The notes: generated by a model not told the origin, from the sequence alone. A DNA stretch of 64,000 nucleotides from Glaesserella parasuis (GCF_002015085.1 NZ_MUXW01000015.1:1-64000); one strand, 5' to 3'. Shown: positions 17,951-27,672, numbered from the stretch's first letter. Program-made: numbers and translations.

Positions 17951-19312
17951 CTATTGTTGCTCTGTAGCAGGTTTTGCTTCGGTTGGTGTTTCTTGAGCTG
18001 GTGTTGCTTGCTCAAGGGATTTGTCTTGTTCCAACTGAATTTTGCTAATCGGTTTAGGGGCTTTATTGAGCAGTTGATCTAATAAGCCTAAACTGTGCAG
18101 GCGATTTGGTGCGTCAATGTAGATAGATTGTTCAATCATCTCGTCAATTTCTTTTAAGAAGGTTTTGACTTGTTCATTCTGCACATCAAAGTAACTTCTC
18201 ACCCAAGTGCTAACTGCTTCAAGCGATTGTTTATAGAGTTCATTTTGCTGACGTGGGATTGCCAAAATCGCAATTTGTAAACGTAAGCGGATATTTTCTC
18301 GTAAGTAAATCTCTTGATTTGGTGCAACAAAAGCTTTCTCTTTTGCCGTCGCTTTATCGCTAATGCGGATAAAGTGATTTAAGAAAGAGTTCGCACTTTT
18401 TTCTAGGTTTTGTTGCCAGTCTTGCACTGAGTTACTCACTTCGCCTGTGTCAACACTTTCTTCTTCCGCCGTGTTGTCGATCATCGGCATATCATCAAGC
18501 AAATTCGCTAATTGCGTTAATCGTTGCATTAAATTATTTTGATCAACATTGTTTACACTAGCAAGTTGGCTGAGGTCTTGTTTAATCGCTTCACGAATGT
18601 TAAGAACTCGATTATCGCTCACTTGGCTTAATACGTTATCCGCTTCAATAAGCAAGCTACGAGCCGTATCAATATCGTTATCTAACACTACTTTGCGTAA
18701 GGCATTGTTAAGTAAGAAATCAGCGTCAGATAATAGCCATTCACTTTGGTCTGCTTTTGGTGTCGCCCCTAATTTTTGAATTTGGCTTTGTAGGGCGTTG
18801 ATTTGCTGAGTATAAGCCGTTTGTGCATTCTCTAACTGTGCAATTTTATCTAATGATTGTTGATAATCTTGAGTAAGTTTGGCAATTTTGACTTTTTCTT
18901 CATCAAAGTTAGGGATTTCAGCAACTGTTTGTTCGGGTTGATTTTGGGTTGCTTTTGCTTGTAATGCTTGAATTTGTGTATCAAGTTGAGCAAATTTTTG
19001 GTTGCCGAAGAAATACCCTGTTGCCCCCACGCCTAAGGCAATCAAGATAGCCAGCAGAGAGAGTGCTTTTCCCCCTGATGATTGTTTTGGTTGTTCTGAT
19101 TGAATAGGTTGAGCAATTTCCACTTGTTTTTCCTCTTCTTCAGTTTTTGGATCAATAGCGGTGACTTCCTCTGTCTCTTTTACCATTTCTGGCTCAGAGA
19201 CTACCGCTTGTTCTACATCGACTTTCACATCTTCAGTCACGACTGGCTCAAGGTTTTCTGCAACGTTTTCTGTTGCTTCAACCGCTTTTGGCTTTTTGCT
19301 CTGTTTCGACAT
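17951..19312 (-). CDS. hemX: HemX, membrane-anchored protein of the hem operon
   Basis: A putative uroporphyrinogen III C-methyltransferase by old annotation, though the protein lacks methyltransferase motifs and its role is uncertain. The N-terminal 80 residues are acidic and low-complexity. One membrane span (ALSLLAILIALGVGATGYFF) follows, then a coiled coil rich in Q, A and L. The ATG at 19312 was chosen because AGGTG lies just upstream; an in-frame GTG nine bases earlier overlaps that SD. The tail is rich in E, Q, T and P. Third gene of the operon, 18 bases after hemD. Confidence 0.85.
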   Translation of the reverse strand: MSKQSKKPKAVEATENVAENLEPVVTEDVKVDVEQAVVSEPEMVKETEEVTAIDPKTEEEEKQVEIAQPIQSEQPKQSSGGKALSLLAILIALGVGATGYFFGNQKFAQLDTQIQALQAKATQNQPEQTVAEIPNFDEEKVKIAKLTQDYQQSLDKIAQLENAQTAYTQQINALQSQIQKLGATPKADQSEWLLSDADFLLNNALRKVVLDNDIDTARSLLIEADNVLSQVSDNRVLNIREAIKQDLSQLASVNNVDQNNLMQRLTQLANLLDDMPMIDNTAEEESVDTGEVSNSVQDWQQNLEKSANSFLNHFIRISDKATAKEKAFVAPNQEIYLRENIRLRLQIAILAIPRQQNELYKQSLEAVSTWVRSYFDVQNEQVKTFLKEIDEMIEQSIYIDAPNRLHSLGLLDQLLNKAPKPISKIQLEQDKSLEQATPAQETPTEAKPATEQQ

Positions 19313-19330
19313 AATGTTCACCTATTTTAG

Positions 19331-20089
19331 TTAAAATTTCCCACAGTTGAGTATTGTTTCCAGCAGACTATGATTATCCGCTTTCATTGAAATTTGAATT
19401 TGTTCGCTTTTCCAGCCTGATTTTCGGGCAAGTGTGGCGATACGTTTGCCAACCACAATTAAACGACATTGGTAGAGCCAAGGCAGATCCGCTTCTGCGG
19501 TCTGTTCGATAAACGTGGTTAAAATCTCACCGCTTGTCACGACAATGGTATCTGTTCCTGCTCGTTTTGCGAGGCTTATCTGTTCGCTTAAATTATCCGC
19601 CAACATTGTACGGCGATAACATTCGAGGATCTGCACTTCAGCACCTCGTGAAGTTGCCTGTTCAGCAAAAAATTCTCGCCCTGTATCTGCGCGTAAAATC
19701 AGAACATTTTTTCCAGACAACTGAGCCATTTCAGGCAGTGCCAGTAGCCCTTCACTGTTTTCTGATTGAATAGGGTAACGTACCGCTTGTTCAATTTGGG
19801 AAGCGAAATGGTTTGCCGAACGTTGTCCAACGGCAAAATAGAGTAAATCACTTCGCCAGTGAAATCCCGTTTGCTTTAAGGTTTCAGTTGCAAAATCAAC
19901 GGCATTTTTTGACACGGCAAAAACATAATCCCCCGAATTTAAACGAGATAAACTGCTTGGCAAGGTCGGCAAATCCGCCCCTGCTTCAACTCGAAACAGC
20001 GGTTGATGAATGGCAAAAATTTGCTGTTCTGCCAACATTTCAACTAATTGTTGCCCTCGATGATCGGGACGTGTAATTAAAACATTCAT
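19331..20089 (-). CDS. hemD: Uroporphyrinogen-III synthase
   Basis: Closes the linear tetrapyrrole hydroxymethylbilane with inversion of ring D to give uroporphyrinogen III, the branch point to haem, sirohaem and B12. At 252 residues it is of the expected size; the family is sequence-divergent. The opening MNVLITRP and the segment VVTSGEIL typical of the second lobe are visible. It begins one base after the hemC stop codon, so the two successive enzymes are translationally coupled. Confidence 0.88.
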   Translation of the reverse strand: MNVLITRPDHRGQQLVEMLAEQQIFAIHQPLFRVEAGADLPTLPSSLSRLNSGDYVFAVSKNAVDFATETLKQTGFHWRSDLLYFAVGQRSANHFASQIEQAVRYPIQSENSEGLLALPEMAQLSGKNVLILRADTGREFFAEQATSRGAEVQILECYRRTMLADNLSEQISLAKRAGTDTIVVTSGEILTTFIEQTAEADLPWLYQCRLIVVGKRIATLARKSGWKSEQIQISMKADNHSLLETILNCGKF

Positions 20090-20090
20090 A

Positions 20091-21020
20091 CTATTCGCTT
20101 TGATAAACGGTTTTTAAAATGTGATCAGCCCCTTTTGCAAGTAACGCTTCTGCCACTTCAACACCTAATTTCTCTGCCTCTTTTATGTTGCCTTTTGCTG
20201 ACGCTCTTACAATGGTTGAACCGTCTAATGAACCGACGAGGGCATTTAATTCAATTTCATCACCTGTTAATGTTGCAAAACCGCCGATAGGCACTTGGCA
20301 ACCGCCTTGTAAACGACTGTTCATTGCTCGCTCTGCTTGTACACAGTAAGCGGTCGGTTGGTGATTTAACTCTGCAAGATAGGCTAACACTCGCTCGTCA
20401 TTCAAACGGGTTTCAATCCCAACTGCCCCTTGCCCACAGGCTGGTAGTGATGTTTCTACAGGGATAAAGGTGCGGATACGTTCGCTTAAGCCTAAGCGGA
20501 TTAAGCCTGCTGAAGCTAAAATAATCGCATCATATTCACCATTATCTAATTTGCTCAGGCGAGTTCCGACATTGCCTCGTAAGGATTTGATCTGTAAATG
20601 CGGATATTTTGCCATTAGCTGACATTGACGGCGTAGGCTTGATGTCCCCACAACAGCCCCTGCTGGTAAGGCTTCAAGGTTTGCATAGTGATTAGATACA
20701 AACGCATCTCTTGGATCTTCACGCTCACAAATGACCGCAAGCCCTAGCCCTTCAGGAAAAGTCATCGGTACATCTTTCATTGAATGGACGGCAATATCTG
20801 CTCGGTTTTCGAGTAAGGCTAACTCTAACTCTTTGACAAATAAGCCCTTTCCACCGATTTTTGCTAACGGTGTATCTAAAATGATGTCGCCTTTTGTTAC
20901 CATTGTAACCAGCTCGACTGATAATTGTGGAAAACGCTGTTCTAATGCGTCTTTAACGAAATTTGCCTGCCAAAGTGCTAGAGGACTTTGACGAGTAGCA
21001 ATGCGTAAAATCTCTTTCAT
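20091..21020 (-). CDS. hemC: Hydroxymethylbilane synthase (porphobilinogen deaminase)
   Basis: Joins four porphobilinogen units into hydroxymethylbilane. Recognised by RIATRQSPLALWQA at the N-terminus, KGLFVKELE, the GTSSLRRQCQL block, and LQGGCQVPIG, whose cysteine carries the dipyrromethane cofactor. The 309-residue length is standard. First gene of the hemCDXY operon. Its promoter must lie in the 100 bases before 21020's complement, back-to-back with the glycine riboswitch transcript. cyaA, its divergent neighbour in enterics, is absent here. Confidence 0.96.
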   Translation of the reverse strand: MKEILRIATRQSPLALWQANFVKDALEQRFPQLSVELVTMVTKGDIILDTPLAKIGGKGLFVKELELALLENRADIAVHSMKDVPMTFPEGLGLAVICEREDPRDAFVSNHYANLEALPAGAVVGTSSLRRQCQLMAKYPHLQIKSLRGNVGTRLSKLDNGEYDAIILASAGLIRLGLSERIRTFIPVETSLPACGQGAVGIETRLNDERVLAYLAELNHQPTAYCVQAERAMNSRLQGGCQVPIGGFATLTGDEIELNALVGSLDGSTIVRASAKGNIKEAEKLGVEVAEALLAKGADHILKTVYQSE

Positions 21021-21101
21021 TCGTTTACTTTTCTTTAAATAAAGATAGCCGTTATCCTACCACTATTTGCCCTTTCTTGCCAAAAAAATTGAACAGTGAT
21101 C

Positions 21102-21129
21102 TTGACGACAATAAAAGAAACATTAAAAT
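21102..21129 (+). promoter_or_regulatory. Sigma-70-type promoter for the riboswitch transcript
   Basis: TTGACG, a 16-base spacer and TAAAAT lie just ahead of the glycine riboswitch, giving a predicted start near 21136. Confidence 0.6.
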
Positions 21130-21157
21130 TCGCAACGCTTTAAAAAAGCAGTTCGGA

Positions 21158-21335
21158 TGAAGATAGCTGGAGAGTGGGGAATAACCCTACACCGACGAGG
21201 TAAAATCTTTCAGGTGCGACAGCGAGGACAGCTATTGGACGAACCCTTGGAGAGATCCACTCTGCATAGCAGAAAATGGACGCCGAAGGCGAAAGCAATG
21301 AATGCGAAACGCTCAGGCAAAAGGACAGGGGAGAA
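21158..21335 (+). ncRNA. Tandem glycine riboswitch
   Basis: Two successive aptamers are visible. The first runs from about 21164 to 21233, closed by an AGCT/AGCT stem, with ACCGACGAGG and TCTTTCAGGTGCGACAGCGA. The second runs from about 21236 to 21333, with the hallmark CGCCGAAGG, GCTCAGGCAAAAGGACAG and the inter-aptamer linker TTGGACGAACCC. Glycine binding would control the downstream AGCS symporter. The segment to 21478 should be the expression platform. It includes an uptake-sequence-like inverted pair (CAAGCGG near 21351 and CCGCTTG near 21424) that could serve as a switchable hairpin. Confidence 0.92.
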
Positions 21336-21478
21336 AAGTAACCATCATTTCAAGCGGTGGGATTATATTTATTGCTTTTGTGTCAGGTATCCTTGAAACA
21401 CGCAAAAAATTCATCACATCATTCCGCTTGTCTTATTGCTTTTCTTTCCTTGTAAGTTATTTTTACGAGGAATTATTT

Positions 21479-22846
21479 ATGTCAATTGACATCATTCTTA
21501 GCTCAATAAATAGTATCGTTTGGGGACCACCACTGTTGTTATTAGTTTCAGGTGTGGGGATCTACTTCACCCTTAAACTTAAATTACTGCAATTTTTCCA
21601 CTTACCTAGAGCCTTTTCTTATATGTTCAAATCAGAAAAAGGCGATAATCAATCAGGGGATATTTCTGCTTTAGGTGCATTAGCCACTGCACTTGCCGCC
21701 ACTATCGGCACAGGTAATATCGTCGGGGTCGCCACTGCTATTCAAACTGGAGGACCAGGGGCAATTTTCTGGATGTGGCTCATTGCCCTGTTTGGTATGG
21801 CAACTAAATATGCCGAATGTCTATTGGCGGTGAAATTCAGAGGCAAAGATAAAGACGGCTATATTGCTGGCGGACCGATGTACTATATCGAAATGGGTAT
21901 GGGACAGAAATGGAAATGGCTGGCAAAACTGTTTGCGATATTTGGGGTAATGGTGGCTCTCTTTGGTATTGGTACTTTCCCTCAGGTCAATGGAATTACC
22001 ACATCATTACAAGATACGTTCAACATTCCGATTAGCATTACCGCCGTTATCTTAACGCTTACCGTTGCGGCAATTACACTCGGCGGTGTAAAACGTATCT
22101 CAAAAATTTCAATGGTGATCGTGCCTTTTATGGCGATTAGCTATGTTGGGGCTTCCCTGCTGATTTTAGTGCTTCACGCCGATAAGGTGCCAGATACCAT
22201 TGTCTTTATCGTAAAAGCCGCTTTTAACCCCGAAGCTGCATTAGGCGGTGTAATTGGTTTTACCGTCTTACAAGCTATTCAAGCTGGGGTTGCTCGTGGG
22301 ATATTCTCTAACGAGTCGGGCTTAGGCTCTGCACCTATTGCCGCAGCGGCTGCACATACTAAAGAGCCTGTTCGTCAAGGGTTGATCTCAATGACTGGTA
22401 CATTCCTTGATACCATTATTGTCTGTTCAATGACAGGCTTAGTGATTGTATTGACGGGGGTATGGACAGGTCCGACACAAGGGGCGGTTTTAACTAACTC
22501 AGCTTTCTCAGAAGGTTTAGCAAGCTCTATCGGAGCAATGATTGTCACCATCAGCCTTGTATTTTTTGCATTCACCACAATTTTAGGCTGGTGTTACTAC
22601 GGCGAACGTTGTTTAGTCTATCTGACAGGCGGACGCACCAAAGGAATTAAATTCTACCGCTTGATCTTCATTATGCTGATTGCCGTTGCACCATTTATCA
22701 AACTCAATACGATTTGGACAATTGCAGATATTGTAAACGGCTTAATGGCATTCCCTAACTTAGTCGCGTTGATCGGCTTACGCCACGTTGTGATTGAAGA
22801 AACCAGAAGTTATTTTGAGAGATTGAAGAAAGGGTTGGTGGAGTAG
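21479..22846 (+). CDS. AGCS family sodium:alanine/glycine symporter
   Basis: Imports alanine or glycine with sodium across the inner membrane. The 455-residue polytopic protein carries the AGCS signature region (SNESGLGSAPIAAAAAHTK, about residues 280-300) and GTGNIVGVATAI near the N-terminus. The start at 21479 follows ACGAGGAATT. The reading frame is open further upstream, but those codons are riboswitch and leader RNA. The tandem glycine riboswitch argues that glycine is at least one substrate. Whether the switch turns the gene on (efflux/catabolism) or off (uptake) cannot be read from sequence. Confidence 0.9.
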   Translation: MSIDIILSSINSIVWGPPLLLLVSGVGIYFTLKLKLLQFFHLPRAFSYMFKSEKGDNQSGDISALGALATALAATIGTGNIVGVATAIQTGGPGAIFWMWLIALFGMATKYAECLLAVKFRGKDKDGYIAGGPMYYIEMGMGQKWKWLAKLFAIFGVMVALFGIGTFPQVNGITTSLQDTFNIPISITAVILTLTVAAITLGGVKRISKISMVIVPFMAISYVGASLLILVLHADKVPDTIVFIVKAAFNPEAALGGVIGFTVLQAIQAGVARGIFSNESGLGSAPIAAAAAHTKEPVRQGLISMTGTFLDTIIVCSMTGLVIVLTGVWTGPTQGAVLTNSAFSEGLASSIGAMIVTISLVFFAFTTILGWCYYGERCLVYLTGGRTKGIKFYRLIFIMLIAVAPFIKLNTIWTIADIVNGLMAFPNLVALIGLRHVVIEETRSYFERLKKGLVE

Positions 22847-22891
22847 TTATGATAGATTTTAAATATCTATAGGAATTTAAAGTCTTATGTG

Positions 22892-22924
22892 AAACGGGCT
22901 GTATTAAGGGAATACAGCCCGTTT
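22892..22924. terminator. Bidirectional terminator between the symporter and scrA
   Basis: Perfect 14-bp arms (AAACGGGCTGTATT and its complement) with a 5-base loop, between convergent genes. Confidence 0.92.
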
Positions 22925-22932
22925 ATTATAAT

Positions 22933-24366
22933 CTAATCAATTAGTTTACGTTTTGCTTGTGCACGTTTACCTAGAATTACGGTAATAACGAATGCAATTG
23001 ACGCTGAAATTGCCATACCAACACAGTACATCGCAAGGCTTTCAGGTTTAATTGATGGAATACCTGGTAAACCTGCTGCACCTAATGCGATTGCTTTTAC
23101 ATTGAATAGTGCGATAAATGCACTTGATGTACCCGCTGCAATCATTGCTGCGATAAATGGATAACGGTAACGTAAGTTCACACCGAACATTGCTGGCTCT
23201 GTGATACCTAATAATGCTGAGATACCTGATGGAACAGCCATACCACGCACTTTCGCATCTTTCATCACGAATGCGGCACCTAAACACGCTGCACCTTGAG
23301 CAATGTTAGACATTGCAGCGATAGGGAAGATAAATGTACCGCCAGTGTTCGCCACTTCTGCTAATAATTGTGTTTCTACCGCAATAAAGGTTTGGTGCAT
23401 ACCTGTGATAACGATTGGTGCGTAGAATGTACCGAAGATCGCACCGCCTACAAAGCCTAAGCTATCGTATAACCAAGTTAAACCTGCAGAGATTAATGAA
23501 CCTGCTTCACGACCTAATGGACCAATGATAGTGAACGCTAAGAAACCTGCAATGAATAATGAGAATAATGGCGTGATTAAGTTATCCAAGAATGAAGGAA
23601 CAACTTTGCGGAAGCCTTTCTCTAAAGTTGCTAATACCCACGCAGAAACTAAAGTAGGGATAACAGTACCTTGATAACCTACTTTCTCAATTTCTAAACC
23701 AAGTACATTCCAGTACTGGATTTTGCCATTTGCAAGGGTTAATGCATAGTTCCAACCGTCTGCTAATGCAGGGTGAACTAATAACATACCAAGTGCAGCC
23801 CCTAAGAATGGGTTACCGCCGAATTTACGGGTTGCAGAGAAACCTAAAAGAACTGGCAAGAACACGAATGGTGCATTTGCGAAAGTGTTCATTAAGTCCA
23901 CTAAATCCGCAATACCTGGGTACATATCAACAACATTCAAACCTTCTGCAAAGAAGCCTTTTGCAGTAAGCATTGAGTGAATACCCATTAACAAACCGCC
24001 AGCGACGATAGCCGGAATGATAGGTACGAAAATATCCGCTAAACCTTTTACAACGCTTTGTAAGAAACCTTGTTTGTCAGCACCAGTACTAGCAACTTCA
24101 GATGTTGTCATATCGCCAATACCTAAGATTTTCGTCAATTCAGCGTGAACTTTATTTACTGTGCCAGAACCAAAAATAATTTGGTATTGACCTGCAACCG
24201 AGAACTGACCTTTAACGCCTTCAATGTTCTCAATGCCTTCTTTATCGATTAAAGTTTCATCTTTAACCACCATACGCAAACGGGTTGCACAGTGTGCTGC
24301 GGCAGAGATGTTATCTTTGCCCCCGAGTTTATCAATCACTTGTTGAGCGATTTGAGGAAAGTTCAT
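22933..24366 (-). CDS. scrA: Sucrose-type PTS permease, EIIBC
   Basis: Imports and phosphorylates a disaccharide, most likely sucrose. The EIIB domain has its phospho-cysteine in AAHCATRLRM (Cys26). The EIIC domain (about 105-470) has multiple membrane spans. There is no EIIA domain, as in enteric ScrA, which borrows EIIA-Glc. The N-terminus resembles ScrA more than TreB. The start at 24366 follows AGGTGG; a GTG nine bases upstream lies within that SD. No sucrose hydrolase, fructokinase or ScrR repressor gene is adjacent. Two LacI-type operators and a CRP box upstream indicate substrate and catabolite control. Trehalose or another disaccharide is the main alternative. Confidence 0.82.
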   Translation of the reverse strand: MNFPQIAQQVIDKLGGKDNISAAAHCATRLRMVVKDETLIDKEGIENIEGVKGQFSVAGQYQIIFGSGTVNKVHAELTKILGIGDMTTSEVASTGADKQGFLQSVVKGLADIFVPIIPAIVAGGLLMGIHSMLTAKGFFAEGLNVVDMYPGIADLVDLMNTFANAPFVFLPVLLGFSATRKFGGNPFLGAALGMLLVHPALADGWNYALTLANGKIQYWNVLGLEIEKVGYQGTVIPTLVSAWVLATLEKGFRKVVPSFLDNLITPLFSLFIAGFLAFTIIGPLGREAGSLISAGLTWLYDSLGFVGGAIFGTFYAPIVITGMHQTFIAVETQLLAEVANTGGTFIFPIAAMSNIAQGAACLGAAFVMKDAKVRGMAVPSGISALLGITEPAMFGVNLRYRYPFIAAMIAAGTSSAFIALFNVKAIALGAAGLPGIPSIKPESLAMYCVGMAISASIAFVITVILGKRAQAKRKLID

Positions 24367-24419
24367 AGTTACCACCTATTGTGTATAGAAATACTAAAAA
24401 TTAAACAGTGGCATTTTAA

Positions 24420-24433
24420 CTAAAACGGTTTAG
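24420..24433. promoter_or_regulatory. LacI/ScrR-type operator 1
   Basis: CTAAAACGGTTTAG is a near-perfect palindrome centred on CG, typical of LacI/GalR-family operators and close to reported ScrR sites. It is 54 bases upstream of the scrA ATG. Confidence 0.7.
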
Positions 24434-24451
24434 CTAAGAAAGCAAATTTTG

Positions 24452-24465
24452 CTAAAACGTTTTAG
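24452..24465. promoter_or_regulatory. LacI/ScrR-type operator 2
   Basis: CTAAAACGTTTTAG is a perfect 14-bp palindrome, 32 bases centre-to-centre (about three helical turns) from operator 1. This allows co-operative binding on one face. Confidence 0.72.
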
Positions 24466-24468
24466 TTT

Positions 24469-24484
24469 TGTAATCTAGATCACA
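24469..24484. promoter_or_regulatory. CRP site upstream of scrA
   Basis: TGTAATCTAGATCACA matches TGTGA-N6-TCACA at 9 of 10 defined positions. It lies just upstream of operator 2, the expected arrangement for an activated sugar promoter. Confidence 0.7.
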
Positions 24485-24677
24485 TTTTTAGCAAGTTTAG
24501 CTACTATGAGAATAATGCGTCTGATAGCATATGAAGGATTTGTTATAATTGAATATTCTCAGTGTTACAAATTAGAGAGAACAAATATATTTTTTAGGAA
24601 ATATGGAACTTATTTTTAAAATGCTTCTCTAATTTATGTAGAAGTTGATTCTATTTTTCTATAGAACAGGAGAAACA

Positions 24678-27620
24678 ATGAAAAAATCATTATTAAGTTA
24701 CAGTTTATCGTTAATCTTAGGCTTAGGAGCGGTGGCTTCCTTGCCTGTTTTTGCAAATTCTGCGACCCAACCTACCATTATCACAAATACTCAACAGCAG
24801 TTAGGCTTTGAACTAATCAAAACAACCATTAATAAAAGCCCAACGGATAAAGCTATCTATCAAGGTATTCGCCTTGCGAATGGAATGGAAGTATTGCTGA
24901 TTTCAGATGACAAAGCAAATAAATCGCTAATGTCTGTCGGTTTGCCTGTCGGTTCAATGGACGACCCAGTTAAGCAACAAGGTTTGGCTCACTATTTAGA
25001 ACATATGATTTTGATGGGGTCAAAAGCCTTTCCTGAAACCAACAGTTTAGATGGCTTTTTAACGAAAAACGGGGGCTACAATAATGCCTTTACTGCGTCA
25101 GATCGTACCGTTTATTATCTTGAAGTAAATAACAACGCCTTTGATGAAGCGGTGGCTCGCCTTGCTGATGCTTTTGCACAACCGCTATTGTCCGAAGCGA
25201 ATGCCAAAAAAGAAGTGAATGCGGTTAATGCGGAGATGGTGCGAGCAAAATCCAACGATGGCTTTTTAATGCAAGATGTTAATCTTGCTACCGCTAACCC
25301 TAACCACCCGATTACTAAATTTGCCGTTGGGAATAATGTCACTCTATCCGATAAAGCCGAGAGTAAGTTACAAGATGAATTAGTGAAATTTTATCAACAA
25401 TACTATTCTGCAAACTTAATGAAAGCGGTGCTTTATGCTAATCAACCGATTGAAAAACTAGCAAAACTCGCAGAACAGACTTTAGGTAAGGTTGAAAATA
25501 AAAAGCTCACCGCGCCGACGGTGGATATGCCATTTTTCCGTGCAGAAGATAAATCGGTGATGATCCATTATAAACCAGTGAAACCCAGCAAGATGTTAGC
25601 AATTTCCTTTGATATGCCTGAAGATAAAGCTCAGTTTAAGCATAAAACAGGGGATTATCTCGCTTATGTGTTCAATAATAATACTGACGGCACATTGTCC
25701 GATTATTTGATTAAACAAGGACTGTCTGACAGCGGTGTTCAATCAGTAGCGAATAATGATGTTAGTCGCAACCGTGGCGATTTTACCTTTTATATTGAAT
25801 TGACTGACAAAGGCTTAGCAGAACAAGACAAAATTATCTCGTTGGTTTTTCAGCAAATTGAAGCAGTTAAAAAAGCAGGTATTCAACAGAGCTATTTTGA
25901 TGAGCTAAAAGAGAGCTTAAGCCAAGAGTTTCAACATCTTCAGACGGAAAAAAGTGGCAACTATGTTGCCGATTTGGTGAGCCAAATGATGAGTTATCCG
26001 CTCGAAAATATCATCGACCAGCCTTATGCCATTGAACAAATGGATACGCAGGCGATCAATGCAAAACTTGCAGAGATGACCTTAGCCAACGTGCGTATTT
26101 TGCTCGTTGATGATAAAGCGAAAACCGATAAAAAAACCAAATATTTTGAAGCACCTTATGCAGTGCATAAAATCAGCGAGCAACAAAAGGCAAAATGGCT
26201 CAATTTTAGCCAAAATCCTGAGCTTAAACTGCCTGCGTTGAACCCATACTTTGCAACGGATTTCAGCTTAAATGAAAGCGATAAATCTCGTTTAAAACCG
26301 CAACTGATTGAAGCAGAACAAGGCACGCAAATCTATGCAATGCCAAGCCACTATTTTGGTAACGAGCCAAAAGCTAAAATTTCATTAGGGTTAGGCATTA
26401 CGCCAAAAGTAGAAGATCTCAGACAATCAGTCAGTGCAACGTTGCTTGGCTATATGAGTGATTTAGTCCAGAACAAAATTGATTTCCAAGCCTCTATTGC
26501 AGGAATGAGTGCGAGTGTATCAATGGCAGAAAATGGCGTTGTATTACAAGCGGATGGTTACACCCAAAATTTAGCAAAATTGCTGAAAGATAAAATGGTG
26601 TTATTCCAACAATTTACGTTAAGTGAAGATACCTTAGCTCAAGCGAAACAGCGTTATCTTGAAGCCTTAGATCGTGCAGAAAAAGAGAATGCTTTACGCC
26701 AAGCAAATGCGGTAATTACTCGTTTCTCCAGTTATCCCTATTTTGAAATGGCAAAACAACGAGCAATGATCGAACAGATCAGCTTGGCAGATATTCAGCA
26801 AATGCGTGAAAAATTGCTGAACAAAGCGACATCATTACGCGTTCTTGCGGTAGGAAATCTTTCAGATAACCAAGTGAAACAGATTGCAACAGAAGTCGAA
26901 ACGGTCTTTAACAATCAAAATAGCCAGATTGATTTAGGACGTTATCTCGACATTAATCAGAGCCAACGCAAGCTAAATCATATTAAACAGATTTCTCACG
27001 AAGATAACGCCTTAACAATCGCCTATTTTCCAAAAGGTTATGATGAGTTACAGGGATTAAGCCGTGCCAGTTTATTAAAAGATATTCTCTCACGTTGGTA
27101 TTTTGATGATCTGCGTACAGATAAACAGCTAGGTTATGTGGTTTACGCCTATAACACCCGTATCGGCACAACATCAGGCTTGCAATTTTCGGTACAAAGC
27201 CCGACGGCTTCACCAAAAGAGATAATGCAACATAATGAACGCTTCTTCAAAGAAAGTTTGGCTAAACTCAACGCAATGAGTACCGAAGAGTTTGAAAAAT
27301 ATCGAGCAAGCCTACTTGAAGTGTTACAACATAAGCCAGAGTCCTTAGATCAAGAATTTGCTGAATTTGTCACCGATTTTTCACGAGGCAACGGGCAGTT
27401 TGACCATAAGGCAAAATTGATTGAATTGATTAAACAGCTCACTAAACAAGATATTCTTGATTTCTATCAGCAGACCATTATCGACCAAACAGGTTTTGTT
27501 TTTGCCAGCCAAGCCGTTGGTAAAAATCCGAAAATTAGCCAAGTCGCAGAACTAAAAGGCTTTGAGAAGGTTGAGAGTGTGGAAGCATTGCAGAAGGGGT
27601 TTGAGATTAAGCGGTATTAG
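24678..27620 (+). CDS. ptrA: Pitrilysin-type zinc protease (protease III)
   Basis: A periplasmic M16A metallopeptidase that degrades peptides and small proteins. A signal peptide is present (MKKSLLSYSLSLILGLGAVASLPVFA). The inverted zinc motif HxxEH is H105-Y-L-E108-H109, followed by MGSKAFPE as in insulysin/pitrilysin. Four M16 half-domains account for the 980 residues. The start at 24678 follows AGGAGA; an upstream in-frame ATG would bury the signal peptide. The gene is monocistronic, in contrast to E. coli where ptrA lies between recC and recB. A strong hairpin follows. Confidence 0.92.
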   Translation: MKKSLLSYSLSLILGLGAVASLPVFANSATQPTIITNTQQQLGFELIKTTINKSPTDKAIYQGIRLANGMEVLLISDDKANKSLMSVGLPVGSMDDPVKQQGLAHYLEHMILMGSKAFPETNSLDGFLTKNGGYNNAFTASDRTVYYLEVNNNAFDEAVARLADAFAQPLLSEANAKKEVNAVNAEMVRAKSNDGFLMQDVNLATANPNHPITKFAVGNNVTLSDKAESKLQDELVKFYQQYYSANLMKAVLYANQPIEKLAKLAEQTLGKVENKKLTAPTVDMPFFRAEDKSVMIHYKPVKPSKMLAISFDMPEDKAQFKHKTGDYLAYVFNNNTDGTLSDYLIKQGLSDSGVQSVANNDVSRNRGDFTFYIELTDKGLAEQDKIISLVFQQIEAVKKAGIQQSYFDELKESLSQEFQHLQTEKSGNYVADLVSQMMSYPLENIIDQPYAIEQMDTQAINAKLAEMTLANVRILLVDDKAKTDKKTKYFEAPYAVHKISEQQKAKWLNFSQNPELKLPALNPYFATDFSLNESDKSRLKPQLIEAEQGTQIYAMPSHYFGNEPKAKISLGLGITPKVEDLRQSVSATLLGYMSDLVQNKIDFQASIAGMSASVSMAENGVVLQADGYTQNLAKLLKDKMVLFQQFTLSEDTLAQAKQRYLEALDRAEKENALRQANAVITRFSSYPYFEMAKQRAMIEQISLADIQQMREKLLNKATSLRVLAVGNLSDNQVKQIATEVETVFNNQNSQIDLGRYLDINQSQRKLNHIKQISHEDNALTIAYFPKGYDELQGLSRASLLKDILSRWYFDDLRTDKQLGYVVYAYNTRIGTTSGLQFSVQSPTASPKEIMQHNERFFKESLAKLNAMSTEEFEKYRASLLEVLQHKPESLDQEFAEFVTDFSRGNGQFDHKAKLIELIKQLTKQDILDFYQQTIIDQTGFVFASQAVGKNPKISQVAELKGFEKVESVEALQKGFEIKRY

Positions 27621-27637
27621 TGTTTTGTAAGCCTTTA

Positions 27638-27672
27638 ATGGCACATGTTTGATTAAGTAAAACATGTGCCAT
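27638..27672. terminator. Stem-loop after ptrA
   Basis: Perfect 13-bp arms (ATGGCACATGTTT and its complement) with a 9-base loop, 17 bases past the ptrA stop. There is no strong T-tract, so termination is probable but not classic. Confidence 0.65.

Noticed and set aside
22933..24366. Trehalose permease TreB
   Set aside because: The N-terminal EIIB segment and the CTAAAACG-type operators fit ScrA better; no treC or treR is adjacent. Kept as an alternative only.
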